A stretch of DNA of 64,000 nucleotides from Deltaproteobacteria bacterium. Its GTDB lineage: Bacteria > JAEEML01. The stretch lies in NCBI GenBank assembly GCA_016283195.1, contig JAEEML010000167.1, positions 3,972 to 67,971 of the forward strand, in the 5' to 3' direction. The notes under the pieces were generated by a model, which made no database searches, was not told the DNA's origin, and saw only the letters and a program-made list of their open reading frames with translations. Below are positions 52,856-60,508 of this stretch, one piece after another (the first letter of the stretch is position 1; each line of letters opens with the position of its first letter). Both the position numbers and the translations under genes were made by a program.

Positions 52856-53872
52856 CTAAATCTGTAGCGTCATGGCTAAATTATATTGGCCGGCGGCACG
52901 AGCCAGATTGTGCTCATGGGCTGAGGCGAATTTGCTGCTATCCCAAGCGAAATTCTGCGGAATAAAAGCTTCTTTGGCAAAACGGGCGGCGAGTTCCAGG
53001 GAAATGGTGCGCACAGCCTGCAGCAGAAAGGGCTTCAGCGGAATCAAAGCATCTTTGTTACTTTGCTCATAGCCGGTTAAAAAAGCTTCCCAGTATTCAA
53101 ATTTAAAAGCGGCATTTTCGGCATCTTCGGCCGGGGCGGCAAAAGAGCGCAGGGCATCGGCCAGTTCCGTGATTAGCGCGCGCCGGGCAAAAGTGTCCAA
53201 ATCCACCATCGTGAGGGCCTTGGTTTCATGGTAGAGAAAGTTGGCTATTTTGGGATCTCCGTGGAGAGTGCCTATAGAAAATTTTTTAAAATCAAGGAGA
53301 TTATCTTCCTCTTTTAAAATGGCGGCGGCCAGTTTTTTTAGATCTGCCAGGCCGCTAAAATCAGGTGTAGCCCCAAGGACCTTTTTAAGCTCACCAAAAT
53401 GCCAGGGACTATCATGCACATGCTCGCGTATATGCTGAAAATTATAATTAAAATCAGATAAAACCCGGTGGTACTCACCAAGTAATCTCCCAGCGCTTTC
53501 GGCATGTAGGGCAGTGGGAGTCGCTAAAAATGTTTGGCCGGGAATATAAGTAAGTGCCCGCCAAATAAAGCCCTCATTATCGCTGACAAAAAGCTGATTA
53601 TCAGCTGTTTTTATGAGCTTTGGTGTTGTTAAACCATGGGCTTTTAAGTGAGCGGTAACAGCCTCTATATCGTTAAGAACAGCAGCTTTAAAAATTGGGC
53701 TTAGGCGCTGGAGAATAAACGGCCTGGTGCCCGGCGGAGTCAGCAGAAATGTTTGGTTGATGAGGCCCCCGGCCAGTTTTTGGCAGGTCGTCTCACGGCA
53801 CCGGTAGGCCGCGCAAATTTCCGGCGCAATAGGCGGGGTGGCGGAAAGCCCAGATAAAGCAGCTTTATTCAT
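52856..53872 (-). CDS. APH-type phosphotransferase (NahK/ThrB2-like kinase fold)
   Basis: 338 residues from the ATG at 53872, which lies in the last codons of the upstream gene (eight-base overlap). The fold signatures are CQKLAGGLINQTFLL near the nucleotide loop, FILQRLSP as strand-lysine region, GTLHGDPKIANFLY as the HGDxxxxN catalytic loop and MVDLDTFARRALITELADAL as the metal-binding segment. Relatives phosphorylate sugars, amino alcohols or antibiotics; closest in feel are N-acetylhexosamine 1-kinases. The substrate is unknown. Coupling to the giant surface-protein gene may be only transcriptional. Confidence 0.78.
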   Translation of the reverse strand: MNKAALSGLSATPPIAPEICAAYRCRETTCQKLAGGLINQTFLLTPPGTRPFILQRLSPIFKAAVLNDIEAVTAHLKAHGLTTPKLIKTADNQLFVSDNEGFIWRALTYIPGQTFLATPTALHAESAGRLLGEYHRVLSDFNYNFQHIREHVHDSPWHFGELKKVLGATPDFSGLADLKKLAAAILKEEDNLLDFKKFSIGTLHGDPKIANFLYHETKALTMVDLDTFARRALITELADALRSFAAPAEDAENAAFKFEYWEAFLTGYEQSNKDALIPLKPFLLQAVRTISLELAARFAKEAFIPQNFAWDSSKFASAHEHNLARAAGQYNLAMTLQI

Positions 53873-56800
53873 TATTGGTGCTGATGGAAATTCCACCGGA
53901 AATGCGGGTGGAAATCTCACCGGGACGTGTGAGATCTTCGAGCTCGATAGTGAGGTTGGTGCCGGCCGGTATGCCGGTTAGCCCCATGGCCGAGAGATCG
54001 ATAGCCGGCAGAGGAATATTAGTGAGCACCGAAGAGAGCAGGTTGGGCAGAATTTGGCTCAAAACCCGGTTTAAGAGGGCGGAGAATTGTTCTAAATTGG
54101 CGGTGTCGCCGTTTACTTCCAAAACATCGGTGATAATGCGGGCCGGGGAAGTTTCCGAGAGTTTAAAGCCAAAGGCGCCGTCATTTACCGCCAGAGAGCC
54201 GGGCAAGAATACATGAGCATAGAGCTTAACTTTGAGCGGCGGGAGCCCGGCCTGGCCGGCCAGAGCACCTATATCGAGATTAGCATTTATAAGCAAATTG
54301 CCGAGGCCCAGCTCAATTTCGCCGCTTTTGCTGCCGGGCATGATAACCGGCGGTAATTCGGCTTTCATGTTGAGGCCCAGGCCGTTAATGCCGCTGGCGG
54401 CTACCAGGTCGCCAAGGTCCATATTGAGCACGCCGGCATACCAGACAGCCCAGAGAATTTGGTTGATGAAATCATCGGAAAGTCTAATAGCCATGCCGCT
54501 GTCAAGGCCAGTTTCGGCAGGCGGTGTGGCCATGTGGCCCGGTACGCCGGTGGAACTTGTTATGCCGGCATTTGAGGGATAAAACTGAGTAGCCATGCCA
54601 ATAATGCCGTAGGGTTTGCTTCCGGCTTTGAAAGAGATATCCGACATATAAGAATCGAGAGCCAAAGAGACGCTGAAGGGCGGCGGTAACTCAAAGGAAG
54701 TACCGATGACAAAGCCGGCCAGGAAATCTTCCAGCAGCGGAGGAATTTGATCATTGATAACACCACCGATTAGGTCCTCTATTAGCCCCTCGAAGATGGA
54801 AACCAGCAGGTTTGTTATGCCAGAACCGATGGTGGCTAAAATACCAGATATTACACTGTCACTAGATGGATCAATTGAAACATTTAAGTTATCAAATTCA
54901 ATATTGGTTTTTGTTATTGTAACTTTTGGCTTATTATTCACTATGGTGATATTTAAATCAGTACTGAAATCTAGGCTATCCATGATTACACTGCCACCTA
55001 TACCCCAGTGAGTGTTGGTGGCAAAACCAAGTACACAAGAAGTGTTGTCATAATAAATTTTTAGAGGAACTCTGAGGCTGTCAGTACTGTCATTTTTACC
55101 GATATAGGCTTTTAAGCGAATACCGCCATCGATAATTGAAACCTGACTGATTTTTAGTGATTCTATGTAGATATTACCTGATTTACGTATGCCGAATCCA
55201 TTGTCGCCTGAGCTAGGAGAATAAGAACCGCTTGAAAAAGTGCATGATTTTTTAGCGCATGGTCCGCGTGGTTTGAGCCAGCCTGTGGTGGGCCAATTGC
55301 TGTCTGGGCTTGAATCGCAACCGGAGCGGTCATTAGGATCACCCATGGCATCGAGAGCTGTGTTAATCATCGGACCAAGTTGCGAGCCAATCATGTTTTC
55401 AATCATGGAAGCAATATCATCATAACATTCCTCATCAGTGCATTTACCGTTAGTGATAACGCCGCGGTTGCCGTCATCGAGCATTTCCTGTGAAAGTACC
55501 AGGCCCAGGCCGTTATTGATGTGGGCTTCCGGTAAGGCTTCGGTGGCTTTGGGATAATACTTGCCGGCTCTTAAATAGGCTCTTGTTTGCGAGTGCTTAT
55601 TGCCGCAGGCATCTTCGGCGCTGGCACTTATAAGATTGAGACCAAAGCGGCTTTGCTGAGTTTTGGAGAGATTTTTCTTTTCACCGGCGTCGGCGGTGAT
55701 GGAAGAGCCGTCGAAAATAAGGGTGGCCGGGCCGCTTAATGGCTCAGAAATAGTGGCTGTGATACCCATATTGTAGATGCTATCGTTGCCTCTGGTGACT
55801 ACGCTGCCGCTTCCGGGATTAGTGGTTATAATTGGCGCTGTTTGATCAACTATTACATTGAGGCTGTATTCCAAATCGGAACCGGCATCGAGTGTACCCT
55901 CGGGATCAAGCGGAGTTACAGTTACTGTATAGAGACCGTCGCGCAAAAATACGGGCAGGTTATCAGCGCTGAAAGAGAGATAATCGGTGTCGCCATCAAT
56001 GGGGTTATCCTGCTTTATTACTTCATAATTTAATGGCCAGGGTGTGATGTTGCCAACTTCGTCATAAGTCTTACAACCGATGTTTAACGGGCGCCCGGCA
56101 GGGGCACAGTTAACTTCGTTAAAAGCACAGGTTAATTTTACCGGCAAGCCGGGGAGAACAGAGACAACAGCCGGGCTATTATCGGCTATCCCGCCGGGAA
56201 TATAAGCAAAAATCATAATTTCTCCAGCAGTTTCGGCTGTCAGCATGTTGCCGGTGAAGCTGATGGAAGCTAATTGAGCCGGGTTTAACGGCATAAAAAC
56301 AAATTGACATTCATTGCCGCTTAAAACATTGCCCGCGCTGTCTTTTACCAGGCAGCTTAGTTCGCTGCTCTCTATACTGGCTCTAAAAGAATCCGGAGTG
56401 GCAATTGTTTCAATAATTGCCGGTTTTCCGGTACTTACAGTTAGCGTTTCGCCGGCACTTTCAAGGCCGTTATAGCTGCATTTAAGAATATAATCACCGG
56501 CTTTTAGAGCTGTTATTTTATCCATATCGGCAATTATGGCGTCGGGGAAAATAAAGCTGACATCGGCACCATTTATAGAGATTTCATTATCAAAAGCGTC
56601 ATAAGCGAGGCACTCTAAAGTAGTGTAATCGCCGGCAGTAATATTATTTTGTGCAGCTTTTACTTTTAATGTTTTGGCTGCGCCGGGAGTGACTGTCAGC
56701 CTGGCTTTGCCGGCATCACAGCCGCTGGCTTTACAAGTGACAGTATAATCGCCGCTCTTATTTGGTGAGAGCTGACAGGTGCCGTCGGCACATTCCTGCG

Positions 56801-58676
56801 CAGCTTCATCCAGCATAACCTGCCATTTTACATTGGCCGGAGTTTTTTCGCCGGTTAAGGCGCAGGTGACCGTGGTGCTTTCGCCAGCTTTAATGATTGG
56901 AGGGCTAAGCTTAGCGGTAGCGGCGCAGTAGCCGCCTATAGTCGGCATATTTATGGCTTCATCTGCCGGCTCGGAGGTGGCAGGCAGCTTGGAACTGCAA
57001 GAAGCAGCGGCCAGAGCAAGAAGAGCAAAAAGAGAATAAATACCGCGCTTTTTGAGCTTGCGACACAAGCTGGCTGCGGCGAGCAGTAAGAGGAACCATA
57101 GAGCCGGTGTACCGCCGCCGGCATTACAACCGGAATCCTCTTTGGCGGCGTTATCCTGGCTGGCGGTGGCTATAACGTCCGGGGCATCTTGTGTGGCAAG
57201 CTGCCTTGGGACAATTTCCGCTTTTAGCTCATAATTGGCCACCGGCTTAGGCAAAATAGCTCCCGGGGCTTCATCATAGAGCATTAATTCCACCTGGTAA
57301 GTGCCGGGGAAAGATGTAACAGTGAGGGGCAACTGCCAGCTATTTTGCGCTTTTTTAGAACGCAAAATATGCCAGGGCTGTTTGCCAAGACGGTAGGCGA
57401 GAGCTTTGCCGGCCTTGGGAGTGGTGACATTAATAATATCACCGGCCACCGCTTTTGAGGAGAGATAAGCAGCTCTTTTTAAGCTGGCTTTACCGGCGCC
57501 CGCTTCTTCGGTTCCCGCATCTTCAACATGACTGCTTTCGGCTGAGGAATTTTCTACTGCGGAGGCAGTGGCATAAAGAGTGAGCCAATTGCCCTGGCCG
57601 GGAATTTTGGTGCCCGGCTCGGTGCGTATTTCTTCGATACCCATTTGTAAGCCGATAGGTGCGATAAGTCCGTTCAGCATATTTTCTATATCTAAAGGTA
57701 TAGTAATGCCATTTAAGAACTGGCCGCCGAGAGAATCAAGTATTTCAGGCAATAATTCCGCTATGTTACTATTGGGAAAGAGCTGATTGTAAGTTTCTTC
57801 TATGGTGACAAAATCTATTTTATCTATGGCGATAGTCAGAGTATCGGCGGTGCGCAAAATGGAGAGGCCGGCGCCGATTTCCAGGCTAAGTTCCACCAGG
57901 CGCAGGGGGCGATCCGCAGTTAGCATATAAATAGAAATGGTGATAGCCGGAATAGATAAATTGAGGAGGTGCTCACCGGCGGCCATGTTGCCAAGAGTGA
58001 TTTCCGGCCAGGCTTTAGGAGCAATTTCCAAATAAAGCGGGCTATTTCCGGCGCCTAAAACAGAGAGCTCCGGGATAAATAACGAAAGCAGGCCGGAAGT
58101 TAAAGCAAAGCCGCCGGCCAATTCGGAGAGAGATTCCGATGAAATAGACATGCAGGCAATACCGCCGTTTAAAAAGGCCCATAAGGCTTGCTGAATATTG
58201 CGCTCCGAGAGGGCAATGGCGAGTTCATAGGGGCGGGCTGTTTGCCCGTCTATATCTTCTTTAACCAGATAGCCGCTAAATTCCGGCTTGGGGGCATCTT
58301 GGGGCAAAGCCGGAGCAGTGCCGAGAGGCATCATGCAGGACGCTGTATCGGTTGTGAGACCAAAATCCAAAGAAATACCGGCACTTGAAGCTGGCATCGT
58401 TGGCAGAGCTTCAATGCCGGAAGCAGCTATATCCACTCCGAGGTAGAGATCGGCAAAGGGAGTGCCTAAATTGCCGAGCGCTGTGCCCAGGTTAAAGGAG
58501 GTCTCCAGAGGCAAGGGAATAAGATTGCCAATTTGCGAGAAGAGCGGCGTGACATATTGATCAACAAGACCACCTACTAAATCGATTAGGAAATTTTCTA
58601 ATAAACCGGAGAGGTTACCAAGTATTTGTGTTAATAGGTCGGCCGTTTGACAGAGCTCCTGACAATCATGATCCAC
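53865..58676 (-). CDS. Giant surface-protein reading frame (two paralogous units in one frame)
   Basis: 1603 residues from a GTG at 58676, but the open frame continues back 17 codons to the TAG (58728-58730) of the upstream lipoprotein, and those codons read as coding (VTPCDGTKGLCFDPYC). Unit A (about 1-545) is hydrophobic and Leu/Ile/Pro-rich (LSGLLENFLIDLVGGLVDQY) and ends in a MYXO-CTERM-like tail: GCNAGGG, a helix ALWFLLLLAAASLC, then RKLKKR. Without a stop, a lipoprotein-like signal follows (IYSLFALLALAAASC, Cys 560). Unit B (about 560-1603) has Ig-like modules (ESTTVTCALTGEKTPANVKW) and a C-terminal domain paralogous to unit A plus the upstream lipoprotein. A TTG at 57068 is a possible separate start for unit B. 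The GTG start has no convincing ribosome site. Confidence 0.6.
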   Translation of the reverse strand: MDHDCQELCQTADLLTQILGNLSGLLENFLIDLVGGLVDQYVTPLFSQIGNLIPLPLETSFNLGTALGNLGTPFADLYLGVDIAASGIEALPTMPASSAGISLDFGLTTDTASCMMPLGTAPALPQDAPKPEFSGYLVKEDIDGQTARPYELAIALSERNIQQALWAFLNGGIACMSISSESLSELAGGFALTSGLLSLFIPELSVLGAGNSPLYLEIAPKAWPEITLGNMAAGEHLLNLSIPAITISIYMLTADRPLRLVELSLEIGAGLSILRTADTLTIAIDKIDFVTIEETYNQLFPNSNIAELLPEILDSLGGQFLNGITIPLDIENMLNGLIAPIGLQMGIEEIRTEPGTKIPGQGNWLTLYATASAVENSSAESSHVEDAGTEEAGAGKASLKRAAYLSSKAVAGDIINVTTPKAGKALAYRLGKQPWHILRSKKAQNSWQLPLTVTSFPGTYQVELMLYDEAPGAILPKPVANYELKAEIVPRQLATQDAPDVIATASQDNAAKEDSGCNAGGGTPALWFLLLLAAASLCRKLKKRGIYSLFALLALAAASCSSKLPATSEPADEAINMPTIGGYCAATAKLSPPIIKAGESTTVTCALTGEKTPANVKWQVMLDEAAQECADGTCQLSPNKSGDYTVTCKASGCDAGKARLTVTPGAAKTLKVKAAQNNITAGDYTTLECLAYDAFDNEISINGADVSFIFPDAIIADMDKITALKAGDYILKCSYNGLESAGETLTVSTGKPAIIETIATPDSFRASIESSELSCLVKDSAGNVLSGNECQFVFMPLNPAQLASISFTGNMLTAETAGEIMIFAYIPGGIADNSPAVVSVLPGLPVKLTCAFNEVNCAPAGRPLNIGCKTYDEVGNITPWPLNYEVIKQDNPIDGDTDYLSFSADNLPVFLRDGLYTVTVTPLDPEGTLDAGSDLEYSLNVIVDQTAPIITTNPGSGSVVTRGNDSIYNMGITATISEPLSGPATLIFDGSSITADAGEKKNLSKTQQSRFGLNLISASAEDACGNKHSQTRAYLRAGKYYPKATEALPEAHINNGLGLVLSQEMLDDGNRGVITNGKCTDEECYDDIASMIENMIGSQLGPMINTALDAMGDPNDRSGCDSSPDSNWPTTGWLKPRGPCAKKSCTFSSGSYSPSSGDNGFGIRKSGNIYIESLKISQVSIIDGGIRLKAYIGKNDSTDSLRVPLKIYYDNTSCVLGFATNTHWGIGGSVIMDSLDFSTDLNITIVNNKPKVTITKTNIEFDNLNVSIDPSSDSVISGILATIGSGITNLLVSIFEGLIEDLIGGVINDQIPPLLEDFLAGFVIGTSFELPPPFSVSLALDSYMSDISFKAGSKPYGIIGMATQFYPSNAGITSSTGVPGHMATPPAETGLDSGMAIRLSDDFINQILWAVWYAGVLNMDLGDLVAASGINGLGLNMKAELPPVIMPGSKSGEIELGLGNLLINANLDIGALAGQAGLPPLKVKLYAHVFLPGSLAVNDGAFGFKLSETSPARIITDVLEVNGDTANLEQFSALLNRVLSQILPNLLSSVLTNIPLPAIDLSAMGLTGIPAGTNLTIELEDLTRPGEISTRISGGISISTNNE
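57040..57135 (-). other. Junction of MYXO-CTERM-like anchor and internal lipoprotein signal
   Basis: Within the giant frame, codons for CNAGGGTPALWFLLLLAAAS and RKLKKR (a Cys/Gly motif, one membrane helix and a basic patch, as at the C-terminal end of sorted Myxococcota proteins) run straight into GIYSLFALLALAAASC. No stop or ATG occurs between them. A TTG (57068) lies at the only position that would give unit B a normal lipoprotein signal peptide. Confidence 0.6.
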
Positions 58677-58727
58677 ACAATAAGGATCAAAGCAAAGGCC
58701 CTTTGTGCCATCGCACGGCGTGACTTG

Positions 58728-59564
58728 CTATTTGAGGAAAGAATCCACATCCGGGCCGATAAGAGAAATATCGCGTCTTTCGAGAGCGATATAGAGGCTG
58801 TGTCCGTCAACTACTTCGCGCGAGGCCAGAGCCACTTTTACGCCAACATGGTTTATTGTTATGGCGGCATCGGTTGAGCCATCGGTATTTACGCGGTTGC
58901 CAATCAGGCAAGCACCGGAAAGCCCCAGCATATCGCCAAGATCCAAGAAGGCGGCTATATCGGCGGAAATAGGCAATTTATCAATAGTTACTTCAAGCGC
59001 CAGGCCTTGGCCTTCATCCGGCTCCACAAAGCGGATGCTGAGAGATTTTTCCAAATCTTCCAAATTTATAGAAATGCGAGAGGTGTGCGTGGGAATGGTG
59101 TCGGGGTTGTCATCGGTAGCACATTCTTCTGCAGAGAGTCCGTAAGCAATCAGGCTATCGGAAGCAGCATCGGAAGAGGCATCGGACGAACTATCGGTAA
59201 GGCCGTTATCGGAAGTGCTGTCACCCAGGCAACCATCGCGAAGGGCAAAGGAAATGGGCATATCGCTGGAGGCATCAAGGCTGACCCCGGGCAATTTTAC
59301 GGAAATAGCCGGCTTGCCGCCTATATTCTCCATTGGGGCATATTGGCTGGCCAGGTTGAGCAAAACCGTTTTGAGGTTTGAGAGTAAGTGCTGGCCTAAA
59401 AAGAGTTGTAAGCCGGACTTATTGATAGCGCCGTTGGAATCGGCAGCGGCCGGGTAGGGAACCACCGGTATTGCCGGCGAACTTTCGGCATCACCTTCGT
59501 TCTTGCAAGAGGTAATAGTAATAAAAAGCAAAGCAACTATCGAAAATAATTTAAATTTTTTCAC
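58728..59564 (-). CDS. Lipoprotein, N-terminal part of a split surface protein
   Basis: 278 residues with a signal peptide and lipobox ITSC (Cys 20). The mature part begins with a flexible stretch, then INKSGLQLFLGQHLLSNLKT and strand-rich segments with a Ser/Asp-rich insert (DSSSDASSDAASDS). It ends with AAITINHVGVKVALASREVV and SFLK before TAG. The frame stays open past this stop into the giant gene. In paralogous unit B the matching region (INNGLGLVLSQEMLDD to SVIMDSLDFSTDLNI and on) runs without a stop into the hydrophobic LVSIFEGLIEDLIGG segment, so this gene is probably the front half of one protein, cut by a nonsense codon or read through. Confidence 0.65.
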   Translation of the reverse strand: MKKFKLFSIVALLFITITSCKNEGDAESSPAIPVVPYPAAADSNGAINKSGLQLFLGQHLLSNLKTVLLNLASQYAPMENIGGKPAISVKLPGVSLDASSDMPISFALRDGCLGDSTSDNGLTDSSSDASSDAASDSLIAYGLSAEECATDDNPDTIPTHTSRISINLEDLEKSLSIRFVEPDEGQGLALEVTIDKLPISADIAAFLDLGDMLGLSGACLIGNRVNTDGSTDAAITINHVGVKVALASREVVDGHSLYIALERRDISLIGPDVDSFLK

Positions 59565-59682
59565 GATAACTCCATGGTGACAAGTTTATAAATCACCGCG
59601 AGTTTACTACCACAGAGTTGAGTTTCTTAAAAGTAAAAAAATGGTAACCAAAAGTATTCAGGCGGGTATGGTGAGTTTATTC

Positions 59683-59710
59683 TTGCAATTATCCCTCTCT
59701 TTTGTAGAGT
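59683..59710 (+). promoter_or_regulatory. Candidate promoter for the exported protein-priA unit
   Basis: TTGCAA (59683-59688), 16-base spacer, TAGAGT (59705-59710), 25 bases before the ATG at 59736. Both boxes are approximate. Confidence 0.4.
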
Positions 59711-59735
59711 AAATGCGCTTTTTGGCGAGGTGGCT

Positions 59736-60503
59736 ATGAAAGTGAATAAAGCGCTTCTTGTTGTTGGTTCTTTACTGATTTTTACTATGCTGGCCGAAAC
59801 GGCCGGGGCCTACATTTTGCCGGCCTCGGCGCTGATAAAGCAGTATTTGAGAAACAGGGAAAAGTTGGCTCTTAAAGACATCACTCTCGATTTGGAACTC
59901 TCACTTTTTGAGGATACAGCGGCGGCACAGAGTCTTGAAGGGCGTTTTTATTTTGCCGGCGGCGGGAATATGCGCCTCTCAGTAACCGAAGAAGTTGGTT
60001 CCACGGCGCTTTTGGTGGAACAAAAGCGGGTGCGCAAGACTAATGCTCCAAGTGGTGTTTTTGCCCTCTTTCCCCAAGAAGATCTTTTAGCTTCGCTCTT
60101 TTTCCCCGGCGGTGACAAAGTTGAGCAGAGTATGAATATTGTGGCAGCGGCCATTAAACGCCTAAATATTAATATGGATAAGCAATCCTATCATCGTTAC
60201 GACGGCAAAGTTGTGCAGATGATTGGCGGCAAGCCTTCAGAAAAAGATAGCAACCAATTATGGGTTTTTAAGGAGACTGGCATTCCGGCCTATTACCGCT
60301 TTACAGCTAATGGTTTTGATGGCCAAAAGCATAGTTATGAAGTGTTTCTCCGCGGCTATGATGAGCAAACGGTGGGGAACTGGTTCCCGGCTGAAGTAAC
60401 TTATCGCTGCGACGGCAAGCACCTTGTTACTATAACTGTGCAAAAAGCTTCTAAAAATAATAACTTACCGGCTACCTTCTTTAGCACTCTGCAAGGTAAT
60501 TAA
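59736..60503 (+). CDS. Exported protein, LolA-like beta fold suspected
   Basis: 255 residues from the ATG at 59736 (GAGG upstream; a GTG two codons earlier is possible). Residues 1-25 are a Sec signal ending TAGA. The rest alternates helices and long strands (LALKDITLDLELSLFED, GRFYFAGGGNMRLSVTEE, YEVFLRGYDEQTVGNWFPAE with VTYR), a pattern of periplasmic lipoprotein-carrier or outer-membrane lipid-handling folds. No name could be assigned. It ends five bases before priA and is probably cotranscribed with it. Confidence 0.6.
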   Translation: MKVNKALLVVGSLLIFTMLAETAGAYILPASALIKQYLRNREKLALKDITLDLELSLFEDTAAAQSLEGRFYFAGGGNMRLSVTEEVGSTALLVEQKRVRKTNAPSGVFALFPQEDLLASLFFPGGDKVEQSMNIVAAAIKRLNINMDKQSYHRYDGKVVQMIGGKPSEKDSNQLWVFKETGIPAYYRFTANGFDGQKHSYEVFLRGYDEQTVGNWFPAEVTYRCDGKHLVTITVQKASKNNNLPATFFSTLQGN

Positions 60504-60508
60504 AATTT

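Noticed and set aside
58728-58730. Reassigned TAG or pyrrolysine as the default explanation of the split frame
   Set aside because: maf ends normally in TAG and no pyl genes are visible, so a nonsense change or local read-through is more likely.
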